DNA of 64,000 nt from Hofstenia miamia. Taxonomy: Eukaryota; Xenacoelomorpha; Acoela. Positions 11,700 through 23,512 of the stretch are shown in pieces; position 1 is the first letter of the stretch; each line of letters opens with the position of its first letter. The notes beneath the pieces are model-generated. The model saw only the letters and a list, made by a program, of their open reading frames with translations. It ran no database searches and was not told the DNA's origin. The translations under genes were made by a program, and so were the position numbers. Location: positions 264,224 through 328,223 of the forward strand of contig SCFE01000102.1 of NCBI GenBank assembly GCA_004352715.1, written 5' to 3'.

Positions 11700-13542
11700 A
11701 GATTTTTGTAAATAAAAAAATTAAACATTTTTGTATCAACTGCACTTTTTTCAATTCAATAGTTTAATCTAGAATAAATTACGTCCGAGTATATTTTAGT
11801 TCAATATGCAATGGGATGTCATGTATTAAGACACAAAGTACTAAACATGAGGCAAATTATATATTTATCCCAGAAGAGAGCTAGAGCAGGAATTCTTTGT
11901 GTGCATATTAGTTGTATCTCCTATAATATTAATCTATGATACTAAAAAGTTGAAGCTTTATTGTGATTTTCATATAGTGACGCTGATGATGCTAACAAAG
12001 CATTCACACTGTACACATTTCCTTTAACCTTAGCATTTTTGGAGAGGGCACATGCCCCCTCCCCCCCACTCGTGGCTTTGCTTTTAAGCATCCAAGTAAA
12101 TCAAATTTTCTAACAGGACAGCACTGACAATCTAAGGAAATTGTTGGAAAACACAGAGTTAGTCTCTTAACCGATAGACCAGCACACAATACTCGCCTCA
12201 ACATTATTGAAAGTGTTTTTGCGAAATTGAGAAAGTGTTTAATGGAATACCCGTATATAAAATCGAAAAACTGTTTGACAATTCCAAATCGGGTACAAAA
12301 TATCACAAATACTAAATTTTACACAATCAAATTCTAAGAAACAGTATCTGGTCCCTTAGCTCACATTGACTTGTTTGAGTCCGTAATATTTGCATCAAAG
12401 TTGTATATCTAGATTACAATAAATTTGTGGTAATAAATAGTGGCTATCACCTTCAATATAAGTTCTTGCATTTTAAGTATAAATTTAAAAAACTTGTAAT
12501 ATTTCTATTAAAATTCTAATGCCATCAAATTTAAGTAAGAAATCAAGAATGCGAAAAGTCAAATTTGTAGTCCTATCTAAAATGAAAATTTATTTCCTGA
12601 AACTATGATAATTGATAAGAAAGATTGACCTCAAATATTAATCTACAAGGGTAGGTACAAAATGGAAAGACAGTGATTCTAATTTACCATTACATGTTCA
12701 TTAATGTATATATATATATAAACCGATAGTATTGCAAGGTGAAAACTTCAAAATTTGAAAATATATACAGGTATATGACGTCAATATCTAACTATATCTA
12801 TAACTAGAATCGTATATATGTAGTCTAAAGCTTGTCTTATGATATTTTAAATACTTGGTCAATGTACGTTGCCATTAACAATGTTTGTAGTAGTGGTTTC
12901 CTTTGGGCATATTTTCTACTCTTAGTACATGAATTGCGCGGAAGTTTCAAACTGTTTCAAATTTTTCTATCAAATTAGTATATGAAAGATATGATCGAAT
13001 GAAATTTCAATAGTTGTAAAATAAATTTGCAATGAAAGTATAATTTCCAGGATTTGCAAATATAAAGGTTTATAACATTTTTATCTTCTAAGTTAAAATT
13101 TACACCTACCTGTTAAGCGAAATAAACAATTCTAATTATTTTGTAATTTTCTTTTAGCCAATTAAATAGATGCTTAGGAAATTATAATCAATTTACATAT
13201 TTTTTTGTTATCTGTCATTTCTTGTCAAACTCATCTAAAACAAGGAAAAATGCTAATTCACAAATTTAAATGTCTTTGCTGGAAACAGCATTCCTCGTAT
13301 CAACTCCGTCATGATCTCATTCAAAAAGAGCACTTCCTGAATTCATGAATTTTATTTTAAAGTTTATTCATTTATTCTTCATTAAAATGCGGCCATATGG
13401 ATTTTCATGCAGCATTGGAAATAGTATGTAAGACAACAATGTGAGCGCATCTTAGATCTCTTTCCAAAGGAGAATATCAATTGTATCAAATGTCTATTCA
13501 TATTTCTTTTTTGTAAATGTTTCAACAATTTTTTGCTATATA
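11700..13542. other. Intergenic DNA; source of a duplicated block
   Basis: No gene was recognised. Bases 12215-12870 are repeated at 13544-14199. The 100-residue minus ORF at 12004-12306 has no recognisable domain. Confidence 0.5.
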
Positions 13543-13543
13543 N

Positions 13544-14199
13544 GTTTTTGCGAAATTGAGAAAGTGTTTAATGGAATACCCGTATATAAAATCGAAAAAC
13601 TGTTTGACAATTCCAAATCGTGTACAAAATGTCACAAATACTAAATTTTACACAATCAAATTCTAAGAAACAGTATCTGGTCCCTTAGCTCACATTGACT
13701 TGTTTGAGTCCGTAATATTTGCATCAAAGTTGTATATCTAGATTACAATAAATTTGTGGTAATAAATAGTGGCTATCACCTTCAATATAAGTTCTTGCAT
13801 TTTAAGTATAAATTTAAAAAACTTGTAATATTTCTATTAAAATTCTAATGCCATCAAATTTAAGTAAGAAATCAAGAATGCGAAAAGTCAAATTTGTAGT
13901 CCTATCTAAAATGAAAATTTATTTCCTGAAACTATGATAATTGATAAGAAAGATTGACCTCAAATATTAATCTACAAGGGTAGGTACAAAATGGAAAGAC
14001 AGTGATTCTAATTTACCATTACATGTTCATTAATGTATATATATATATAAACCGATAGTATTGCAAGGTGAAAACTTCAAAATTTGAAAATATATACAGG
14101 TATATGACGTCAATATCTAACTATATCTATAACTAGAATCGTATATATGTAGTCTAAAGCTTGTCTTATGATATTTTAAATACTTGGTCAATGTACGTT
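13544..14199. repeat. Redundant 656-bp contig, copy of 12215-12870
   Basis: Exactly bounded by single n characters at 13543 and 14200. It matches 12215-12870 over its full length with only a few substitutions (for example cgggtac versus cgtgtac, and aatatcac versus aatgtcac). This is the signature of an allelic contig placed next to its partner. Confidence 0.9.
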
Positions 14200-14200
14200 N

Positions 14201-15181
14201 ATTAACATTTTTCTTATACAAAGATAAGATTAATTGGTTTCGGTAAGATGAGTAGTATTAAAAATTCATCAAACTCATTAGAGTTGCCCAAAATATAGTA
14301 GTTCTTTGCCCAAAATTGCGGAAATATTACAAAAAGCAATAGAATATAGTTAACACTAGAAGCTCTGGATTTTGTTATCACCTATTCTAAAACATTTCAA
14401 TTTCAAGTCAATTGACTTTTTTGGCGGTTCTAAAGTTAAACCTGAAAGGTGATCCATATAGTTTAAACCGATGCCAATGGTCTTTTATGTGTTGATTACC
14501 TGTTTAAAACTTGGTGTTTTATATAGGATTTGCAGTAGAAATTCTGGTTTTGGGTGCTGGAAAAATGATGAGATGATTTGACGAACTGAAACCAGATGGA
14601 CGCAAATGAGACGCTGTCTTCAATAGCAGTCTATAATGCTGTAGAAATTTGATTTCAAAATTTAACCATATTTCACCCTAAAATAAAAACCAAATTGACT
14701 TGCATATCTCAAAACGTACCCTACAAACCTTGAGCCTGACTTTCTTAAAACTGATTTTATTCAGTTATACCCCTTTGTTATCCCAGCTCCTCATTCTGAT
14801 TTAGTCTCATTTTCTTGCTTTGATGAAAAAAATGCAAGTGCAAGAGAAGCAGGTACTGGGAAAAATAGTTTCATCAGTTCTTTACATGTATGTATCACCT
14901 TCTGACATAGGATTATGTTAGATAGTAGGCTAAAAATTGTGATGAAATTGATGCTGATGGTTCATCTTAAAATAATAAGAGTTAGATTCATTGCACTCAT
15001 CTCGTATCTGCATTTGCAAATTGTTGGAACAGAAAATGTTTCGAGACTGTCAATATTGAGAAAATTTCTTATTAACTGTATACAAGAGCTCAGCCAAGGG
15101 GTAGTCAGGTAGCCGCCCCTTCTAAGGCGGACTCAAGGGCTGTATGCCTTATATTTTCACGCGGCTACCGCGGATGCCGCA
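14201..15181. other. Intergenic DNA, nothing recognised
   Basis: A GC-rich stretch near 15115-15180 (agccgccccttctaaggcgg, then acgcggctaccgcgg) can form short hairpins. The 65-residue ORF at 14915-15112 shows no known domain. Confidence 0.4.
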
Positions 15182-15340
15182 TACTCAAGCATGAGTATAT
15201 TGCAAAACGACCATATCAAGAAATTTACCCCTTCCTATCAGGACCTTATTAGCAATTTGTGTCTCAAACATGAGTATAAAGCAAAAAAACCATGTCAAGA
15301 AATTAACCACTTCCTATGAGGACTTTATTAGCTATTTGTC
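15182..15340. repeat. 80-bp unit in two tandem copies
   Basis: Copy 1 (15182-15261) and copy 2 (15262-15340) share words such as catgagtat, tcaagaaatt and cttcctat at a constant 80-base spacing. They are roughly 80 percent identical by eye, so this is an old local duplication. Confidence 0.75.
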
Positions 15341-16740
15341 TTTAATTGTTTAAGGACGCTATACAACACTTAACTATTATTTTAGTATAATTGCGTTTTC
15401 AGAATATAACAATAACTTATGGTGTAGCGGTCTTCTGAGTTCACATTTAAATAGGCTTTTCATTATTAGAAAAAAATGTAATTGCATTTCTAGGTGTGTA
15501 TTTATACTTTCCTTAATAGGTCATATGTTAATAAGAAATGTGTAGTACAAAAAAATATTACTTAAATTTCAATTCTAATTTATTCATCATAGGTATCTAG
15601 TTAGGAGACCAACGACAAAAACTTACTGGTTTTGTATGGTTTTTTTTAAATTGTGTTAGCATTTAGTTTTTAATACATTAGTTGTTGCAAATTGAACCTA
15701 ACATGTGCTGAATTTACGTCTAGTTTAATTCACGACATGCAATTTCATACATTTGAATATTAGTATATACTAGCTAAACGTTTATTGGTGTCTTTTTTGA
15801 CCCAAGCTGCTCAGCATAAGGCAAATTCAACTTAGGTGATTTTAACTAAGTTATTATTTTAGCAAATTTAAAGTTGAAAACAGTAATGTGCGAATTGTTT
15901 TTATCCTAATATCTTAATTGGTATTTTTAGTTATTACCTCCGCCAAGGAGGCACGCTCGCTTTGATGTTTATATTAATAATTCCACCACCTCATTAGTTG
16001 TGGAACTTTGAAAATGCCATTAATTTGTGCTTTTCAAAACATAGAGCAGCCGATGACACAAAAAGTAAAACAATGTGAAAGGAAAAATAACCTAAATGCA
16101 ATACAATGTTTTTTGCTATGTAAAAGTTTTCAATTTATATATAAAATTTTAAAATGATTATTGAAAAAACTAATTTTTATTATTAACTAACAAATCAGCC
16201 ATAAAGCAACCGTGTCACTCCAAGAATTATATAATTAACGCCACGTTTAAAATCAAAAGCCCCCTTTTTTAAAAATTTCCAAATGTCCAATGGGCACAGG
16301 TGCGGATGTCAGAAATGCCTTACTCGCACAGCCCTTCTTTAGACAAGGGATGGACATAGATTGAAAAAATCATGCAAACTCGCGGATTATCCGCATCAGC
16401 ACAGATGGGAATCCAAACAAATCCAATACAGAAGCGGACTAGGCCGAAAAATATTGCGGATTAACAATATTTTCTTACATATGCTATGAGTATTATAAGT
16501 TATTTTAAATGATCTGTATTTCCTTGGGATGCTTGAGGAAACTCTGTGGATACAGGTTTGAAATTAAATAATTTGCATTGAATGCGGATAAAAAATTTTG
16601 AGTTTGCGAATCCAGATTTGGAAAATGTCAATAAATATCTGCTTTTATTTTAGGCGCTTGCGTGATTCAGAGAATCTATTCAGAAAGAAGAAGGCGAGCT
16701 TAATTTTGCTTGAGTCAATGCGCTTTTGTATAAATGACGT
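15341..16740. other. Intergenic DNA with a GCGGAT-rich patch
   Basis: Mostly featureless. Around 16380-16590 the word gcggat and its complement recur (actcgcggattatccgcatc and later copies), like the decayed end of a repeat. No gene was recognised. Confidence 0.35.
15934..15960 (+). repeat. Fragment of the CCTCCGCCAAGGAGG repeat
   Basis: The 15-base core cctccgccaaggagg is identical to the start of the longer element at 21301, but the following sequence does not continue as that element. It is either a solo end or a heavily decayed copy. Confidence 0.5.
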
Positions 16741-16745
16741 TCAAA

Positions 16746-17155
16746 TATATATATATATATATATATATATAGGATATGTATATGTGTATATATATACATA
16801 TATGTATATGTATATGTATAGNNNNNNNNNNNNNNNNNNNNNNNNNNNNNNNNNNNNNNNNNNNNNNNNNNNNNNNNNNNNNNNNNNNNNNNNNNNNNNN
16901 NNNNNNNNNNNNNNNNNNNNNNNNNNNNNNNNNNNNNNNNNNNNNNNNNNNNNNNNNNNNNNNNNNNNNNNNNNNNNNNNNNNNNNNNNNNNNNNNNNNN
17001 NNNNNNNNNNNNNNNNNNNNNNNNNNNNNNNNNNNNNNNNNNNNNNNNNNNNNNNNNNNNNNNNNNNNNNNNNNNNNNNNNNNNNNNNNNNNNNNNNNNN
17101 NNNNNNNNNNNNNNNNNNNNNNNNNNNNNNNNNNNTATATATATATATATATATA
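16746..17155. repeat. (TA)n and TATG-type array containing a 314-base gap
   Basis: TA repeats followed by tatgtg and tatgta units, then N bases 16822-17135, then TA repeats again. Confidence 0.9.
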
Positions 17156-17158
17156 GCA

Positions 17159-17391
17159 AGATTGTGAAATCCCTAAAGTTCAGTGAATTTTTGAAATTGG
17201 GATTTCACTTACCTAACTGAATAAAAATATTAAAATAGTAGATACTTTATGTAATTATTGAAAAAATACTAAACCTAATGCTAATCCGAATCACACACCT
17301 CAAATGTAAAGGTTTTATGAAGCGTTTAAGTGAAATAGCAATTTCACAAATTCACTGAAATTTTAGGGATTTCACGAAATTCCTAATTCAC
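17159..17391. repeat. MITE with GTGAAATCCCTAAA inverted repeats, copy 1
   Basis: About 233 bp with inverted terminal repeats of about 50 bp. The left arm carries gtgaaatccctaaagttcag; the right arm carries the complementary ttagggatttcacgaaattc. A second copy lies at 57313-57546 and shares the arms and inner words attgaaaaaatactaaac and aagtgaaatagcaatttcac. It has no coding capacity. It abuts a (TA)n array on the left and the truncated end of a transposase on the right. Confidence 0.75.
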
Positions 17392-18314
17392 AAATGTTGA
17401 ATTCTCACTTCAATACATTGTTTAATACGATCTTCAAAATGTTTAAAAGAGCTGTTAAAATACGTTGCCGGAATTGACTGTATTTCAAACAAAATTTTAT
17501 TTTTTAACTCTTTCAAAGAAGCAAACTGCGTGCCGACGCCGTAAGCATTTTCTCTGAGATAGCCCAGAGAAAAAATCACAGACGGTGAGATCCGGTGATC
17601 TTGCAGGCCACTTAATAATGCCACATTATCCTATCCATCGTCCAGCCATTTTGTTGTCCAATAATTCCCGAGCTCCCTAAAATAATGGGCCGGAACACCA
17701 TCCTGTTGAAGCTACATATTCCGATTCAACTCGCGCGAGAAGAAGGGTATCACCTTTTCTTGCAGTAGTTCACAATATCGTTTCCTCCAAAATTTTGAAA
17801 TCAATTAAACCACGTAAACCAACCATAGCCGCACAGTTAACGAAGCTGTTTTTGTTTAGATGCAATGCGAATTTTGGAATTTTCCACAGACCGAAAACTG
17901 ATATTATGTTTGTTCATTGTTCCGTTTAAATAAAAAACACCGTAATCGCTAAAAGTAAGTTTTCGTACGAAGCTGAGATCTACTTTTAAAATGATTTGAT
18001 TTTGAATTTTAATCGCAGAATAACCGTCGTTCATCGTCTCCATCATATATAACACATGAGAGTGTATTGGCTTCCAACACCGTGCTTGTAAATCATATTT
18101 CAGGATTCTGTGTGTTTACACCTGTTTCCTCTGACAATCGACGAACTGATGTTGTTTGTCCAATACTTCGTTCAACAGCTTCCTTAACCACCACAATGTT
18201 TTCATCACCTCTTGCGCTTATTGGGCGTCCTGATCTCTGGCGATCATCAAGGAGACTACCAGTTTCAAGAAACCGATCCTTCCAGTAGTACAATGTCCGT
18301 TTGGCAGCAGCCAT
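17388..18314 (-). pseudogene. DUF4817-type Tc1/mariner-superfamily transposase, broken
   Basis: A minus-strand transposase relic. The N-terminal part (18093-18314) has a helix-turn-helix with the linker motif DDRQRSGRP. The middle part keeps the second catalytic Asp in QQDGVPAH (about 17680-17700), just after a TAG at 17712-17714 where Trp is expected. The third catalytic site is present as SPDLTVCD near 17575-17600. A one-base deletion at about 17563, after the DFFLW equivalent, shifts the frame into the C-terminal ORF 17388-17624. That ORF (GYLRENAYGVG followed by an LKELK helix and FEDRIKQC) matches the C-terminal pattern of this transposase family. More lesions lie between 17837 and 18090. 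The family call is from recalled pattern similarity. Confidence 0.7.
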
Positions 18315-18529
18315 CTTGTAACTTTCATAGACAATTAAACATGAACAAGCGAAAGCACGCTCTTCGATTCAAATCCGTACATTTCTAAGATACAATGAAG
18401 ATGTTATTCGAGTATTTAAGCAATAACATTTTACTTAGAATTTTAACAATACTATTTTATTTGTATTTAAACAAAAATCAATATTAAATTGTAGGTTTTT
18501 ATTGAGTACAAGGACTTTTGGGACACCCG

Positions 18530-18532
<3 letters not shown>
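17392..18532 (-). mobile_element. Decayed Tc1/mariner-type element with one surviving TIR
   Basis: The 5' end, read on the minus strand, starts at 18532 with caccgggtgtcccaaaagtc next to a TA at 18533-18534 that merges into a (TA)n array. The opposite TIR is missing; the sequence passes directly into the MITE ending at about 17391. Confidence 0.65.

Positions 18533-18534
<2 letters not shown>

Positions 18535-18562
<28 letters not shown>
18535..18562. repeat. (TA)n microsatellite
   Basis: TA array immediately beside the terminal repeat of the transposon relic. Confidence 0.9.
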
Positions 18563-18566
<4 letters not shown>

Positions 18567-19143
18567 GACCGTGTGAGAACTCGAACTCCACTCGAGATCT
18601 GAAAATTGAGTATTCAAAACAAACTTGATTTTTTGTTTGAAGGAAACCTTTTTTTCTTTAATTTTCGTCTCTAAAGTCGAAGAATCGATTGAGCTTTCAC
18701 TATTTATTTCATATTGCAAGCTTAACATGTATTTATTTTGTACATTTATATAGGGTAGCACAGTTACATATAGTCAGAGTTGAAACTTGTCCTCAAATTC
18801 TTAAATTTCAAACGGCCGGGCCAGAGCAGGCCGGTATTTTCAATTTTGTGATAAAGTTAATTATTGTCATAAATCTATCTGTAAATTATTCAGATTGAAA
18901 AAGTATACAATAAATAAGATATCAAACATTCCCTGCCTTGCAATGAAGTTTTGATATCATGTGATGAGAAGATAATCAAGCTTTGTTTGAAATTAATTTC
19001 TACCCACNATTCCTAGCTAAGACTTTGACTGCATAAGCGTTGAAAAGTTGTTGGTCGTTGGTAATTATTAATTTCTGCAAACGTGTTTTACAGATGGGCG
19101 TTTTAATATAATAACACAAAGATTAGAGGACTTAAAGTGAAAC

Positions 19144-19440
19144 ATGATATTAATGCAAAACGTTACTTATTTGAACTTTAAAGATTGTCAGGATAAAATT
19201 AGAATTCATTCTTATATTTCGATATTCACAAAAACAACATTAGTAGACATTAACGCTGCTGTCAAGTCTTATTGCAAGTGGCACAGTGCTCACAAAGTGC
19301 CTTTATATTTGGCGCTCAAAGCTACTGACGCACTAGTTAACATGGGTAATAATTCGCTTTTATATCCCAAAAATAATTATGAAGAAAAGTGTGAAATTAC
19401 TGTTGCACGAAATAAATTGTATAGAGCAATTCAATTATAA
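19144..19440 (+). CDS. Unrecognised 98-residue ORF
   Basis: An ATG-initiated open frame of 98 residues with ordinary amino acid composition (several Lys, Cys, Asn, Tyr), not a low-complexity product of the AT-rich background. It has no signal peptide or membrane segment and I recognise no domain. It could be one exon of a spliced gene, a transposon fragment or chance. Nothing nearby supports it. Confidence 0.2.
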   Translation: MILMQNVTYLNFKDCQDKIRIHSYISIFTKTTLVDINAAVKSYCKWHSAHKVPLYLALKATDALVNMGNNSLLYPKNNYEEKCEITVARNKLYRAIQL

Positions 19441-20133
19441 TCAAATTAACATACTGTTACAAAGGCTTTAATATATTGTATTTGATAAATGTTCATACAT
19501 CTTTTTCATTTTTTTTGTAAATCATCATATTCTAAGCAAGACTTGGGTGATAAGAATTTGGTTAATATCTTAACAAAAGCTTGATCTACACCAGATCTGT
19601 AAAATGCTTCTATTATTGCCCTAATATTGTCTACTTTTCTTAATCAGCTGTATTATAGAAATATTGATTTTAATATTTTTATGAAATTCTGTTCATTTTC
19701 CGCTTTTCTTCCTTAATAAGTGGTTATCGGAATATTTATTGTTCGAATTTCAGCAGCTTAACAAATGAATCATACTTCCAATAAAAATCCAATAAAAATT
19801 ATATTCTATGAATTTAATTAAGCCAATTCTCACTAGTAATTTTCGGAATGAAGACATCTACATTCTCCAATATTTTATGCAAATGGTCACCACTATTCAT
19901 ATTTCCTTAATATTCATATACTGTGGATGCTTAATATAATATAAACAAAATTTAGCAAATTATAACTGTATTGAAGATTATGACTTTGTTGTGTTGCGTT
20001 GGTTGTTCTGTGCAAAACAATTGCAAGTATGCCCATTAGGATATATTGATTAATTTTGCCTTATTGTTCTATATTATTGTTGCCTAGACTCTTTCCTTTT
20101 ACCTAGCTAGTTGTAGGGTTGCATATACTAACA
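19441..20133. other. AT-rich intergenic DNA, nothing recognised
   Basis: No coding or repeat structure was identified. Confidence 0.5.
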
Positions 20134-20141
20134 GACATTTC

Positions 20142-21254
20142 CAGTGGCGTGCAGTGCACATATTAATGGGGGAGTCGGAATATGATATAATTATAAAATG
20201 TATATGTTTGTATTGCATGTGTTGCATATAACTTTAATTTCAAGCATATAAATATTATCTAAAAAATTTACCAGATAATATAAATACATTATATTTCCAG
20301 AAACAATTAGCAATGCTCACAATGCAATTGACGTTATGTCGCTCAATTATCTTGAAGATCATATTAGTACTGTGAAAAATTTATAAGAAAAATCTTGACA
20401 AAATGACGATTTGAATCAGTGTATTACAGTTTATTACAGATGATCAATTTTAAAGGTTTTGAAACTGATCAATATAACTTAGCCAAATACAAAAATTTAC
20501 ATTTGAATTTACTAAATTGACTGTATTTACTTCAACATTTATTTATTTCTATTTTAATGATATTTCTATACATCCATTTTTGTAAATTCAGTAAAATTTT
20601 CTTGTGATTGTTAAGTAAAAAATCTAATTTTGAAAGTTACACTTTGATTGTCATCAATTATAAGTGATTTGGAAGCTAAATTGCAGTTCTAGCTTAAAAT
20701 TTCAATCACCATTGCGCCTCGACAATATAAATCATTGAACAATCCCGCGGTAAGATTTCCGCGGTCCTCGCGTAGTATTTTCGAATTTTGATTGGTTGGA
20801 GATTTTGGCAATTACGTTAACAAAGTGTGATAAAGGAAGCGGCAGACAGTAGCGAGGACTGTTTTCAGTTGTAATTGAGAAACATTGATTTTTATCGATA
20901 CCAATTATCACAATTAAGTAAGGTCGAGCAAATATTGCGACGCAAATTTAAGTAATAGGATATTGATTATTATTGCTCTTCATAATATTAAATCAATTAT
21001 TACAAAACTCATATAGTTCAATTGTTCAACAAGAAAACACCTACCCAAAATACAGTATTTTACATTATTTAAATGACAAAAATGAACAGTAATTAGTTTA
21101 ATGTTTAGAATTTAAGAAAAAAAGGAAACTTTTCAAAGAATAGGAAACTTATAAATATGTTGTGTAAGCATAAATATTTTGTCTTCATTTGTTCAAATAA
21201 ATTTAAATGGGCAAGCGGCGCTTTTACCTTGCTTACCCTGAATGCACGCCTCTG
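20142..21254. mobile_element. Non-autonomous hAT element, 1113 bp
   Basis: Ends are cagtggcgtgca on the left and tgcacgcctctg on the right, short imperfect inverted repeats of the CAG...CTG type seen in hAT elements. Flanking 8-mers gacatttc (20134-20141) and gacatttt (21255-21262) agree at seven of eight positions, matching the 8-bp target duplication of hAT. There is no transposase. An inner CpG-rich patch at about 20740-20870 contains attggttgg, an inverted CCAAT-type motif, and may be the former promoter. Confidence 0.7.
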
Positions 21255-21300
21255 GACATTTTATCCTGGTTACAATTAGTTAAACCATTTATGTGCATTT

Positions 21301-21520
21301 TACCTCCGCCAAGGAGGTTATGTTTTTGGTAGCGTTTGTTTGTTTGTCTGTTTTTTGGTCTGTTAGCAACTTTACGCAAAAAGTAATGGATGGATTTACC
21401 TCAAATTTTCACAAGAGGTGCGTCTTTGCCCAAGGAGGAATCCATTAAATTTTGGTGCTGATCCGAGGGACACAAGCTGCGTGGCGGAGGTCTGCACCTC
21501 TCTGAGTGCTTTTCTAATTT
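21301..21520 (+). repeat. CCTCCGCCAAGGAGG repeat element, about 220 bp
   Basis: Begins tacctccgccaaggaggtta, runs through a gtttgtttgtttgtctg stretch and ends with tggcggaggtctgcacctct and tgagtgcttttct. I recall this as a repeat scattered through many animal genomes. It lies 46 bases beyond the hAT element. It has no coding capacity. Confidence 0.7.
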
Positions 21521-23500
21521 AATAACTAAATTTAAGGGTATTCAAAATTACATACAAGTGTAACACATAATTTATGTTGGGACGAATACCCAAAAAACTA
21601 TTTTTGATTAATCATACATTGAAATTCTAACTAACTTTTACTTAAGCTAAGCAAAAAAAAATTGCAGCTCCTTCTTCGGTTTGGAAAACTAAGTGGACTA
21701 ACTAAAGTAAACAGATAGTTAGATTCGTATTAATGTAACTTTCTAATAATAGATTGTTAACACTTTACTTAAATTACCTTTTGGACCTCAGCAATGGTTA
21801 AAGGTAACTTTCGCTATGAATAAACAAACAAATTATATCACGCCTGTCTGCGCAACCCCTTTACGAATCGGCATGTCTATTAGCAGTTCGAGTGAGGTGA
21901 CATTGTCTATGTAAAACAGTTTCCATTCAAAGCATACATAAATTTGTGAATGATAATGTATGCATGTTATCAATTGAACAACAATAGATCTCTAACAATC
22001 ATATCAACCAGGGCGATTTTGCAGTTAATATTTCAAACAGTAGTCCTACGAGGGTCTTGTTATATCTGACATCACAATTTTAATTCTACCTACAATTTTG
22101 GTTTCTCTCAAAATTTTTACAAGAGTGTAAAAAAGAGTTTCATTTTACACACCTCCCTACTTTAACATTATTAATAGTCTCTGCATCCTATTTTAAAACT
22201 ATATTCTCTAAAGCAATTAAAAAATTCGGCAATTTTGAACATTAATGAATTTCTAAATATCATTCAATTTTTCTAAGTAACAAAATTTTTGATAATCAGG
22301 CAATCTAAGCCACTTAGGAGAAGCAATTAAGCTCAGCAACTTCTTTTTCGAATACTGAATACGGGGTGAAGTGTGCATATTAACAAAATGCTTCACACAT
22401 AAGCGGTGTCTATAATGTTAATCAAAGGAAAAAATTCCTCTATATTGTAAAATTTTTGCCGTTGGATTTATTGGTTGTGGGAATGAGCTTATTAGTAGAG
22501 ATTTATTTACTTAATCTGTGCGTAAACGTCTGCCTGAATATACAGTACACTAAAAAATAGTCCAATATCAGGCACGAGGCTATAAAACGCCCTAAAAAGA
22601 AAATAAAATATTATTTCATGGTTGAAGTCTTGATATACATGTATATGATACATGTGGATATATTTTGCGTAGAAGAATGTAGAAGCCTAGTAGTCACATG
22701 ACTTTCAACTATTATTGAAAACATTTTATCAGCTTAATAAATTCTTCTGAATTTTCATAAAATATATTTGAGAACAATTTGTGAAATACTTTGAGAAAAC
22801 ATTGAGTCTACTACCTACAAACCATTACAGTTCTTTTCGAATGATTATAGCCAATTATTCAGAACCATTTAGACGTATTTGTGTAGACAAATGACTGCTT
22901 AAATGTTCATATAGCTAAGCATCTATTTCTATGATCATTAAAAAGTTAAAGGTGAGTACTCGAGATGGCGATATTTTTGGTAATCATTATATGCAAAATG
23001 TGGACTTTGATTTATTGGCATTCAACATTAAGAAGACAATTGTTTTTCAAATCGTGCTAAGTAGTGTTTCCAAAAAGGTATGGACAAATCTTTTTCAATG
23101 TTATCCAGGTTTTTACACAATTGATTTTAGCCTTACCAGATTAAGTTGCTTTGAGATATGTATTTTTTTACTTTGCTTAATAGTTCCAAATGCTGATCTG
23201 TTTTGCTAACTCTAAATGACTTCATGCTTGGAACTATTTTTATATAGAAGATTTACAAAAACAATTACATAGAAAATGTAAATTTGAAATACAAAAAACA
23301 TGCAAAAACACAAACAATACAAGCAAACATTAATAAAACTAATCACATAGTTGAATTTATTAAAGACAATCCCAAAACAATGGTTGATAAACAGCCTATT
23401 TTCATAAAAAATACTATAATCAAGACATCATTTAAAAGACAATGCATTGATAAGCCATCTTTTAACTGAAGTGCTTCCTTTACCAATTAATGTACGTGGT
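21521..23500. other. AT-rich intergenic DNA, nothing recognised
   Basis: Two open frames, 22931-23209 (92 residues) and 23284-23469 (61 residues), both plus, have no recognisable domain and are probably chance. Confidence 0.45.
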
Positions 23501-23512
23501 ATATCTAAACTA

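Noticed and set aside
12130-12200. tRNA-like A-box on the minus strand (tggtctatcggttaagagac)
   Set aside because: No B-box, no acceptor stem pairing and no cloverleaf could be drawn, so it was not called as tRNA or SINE.
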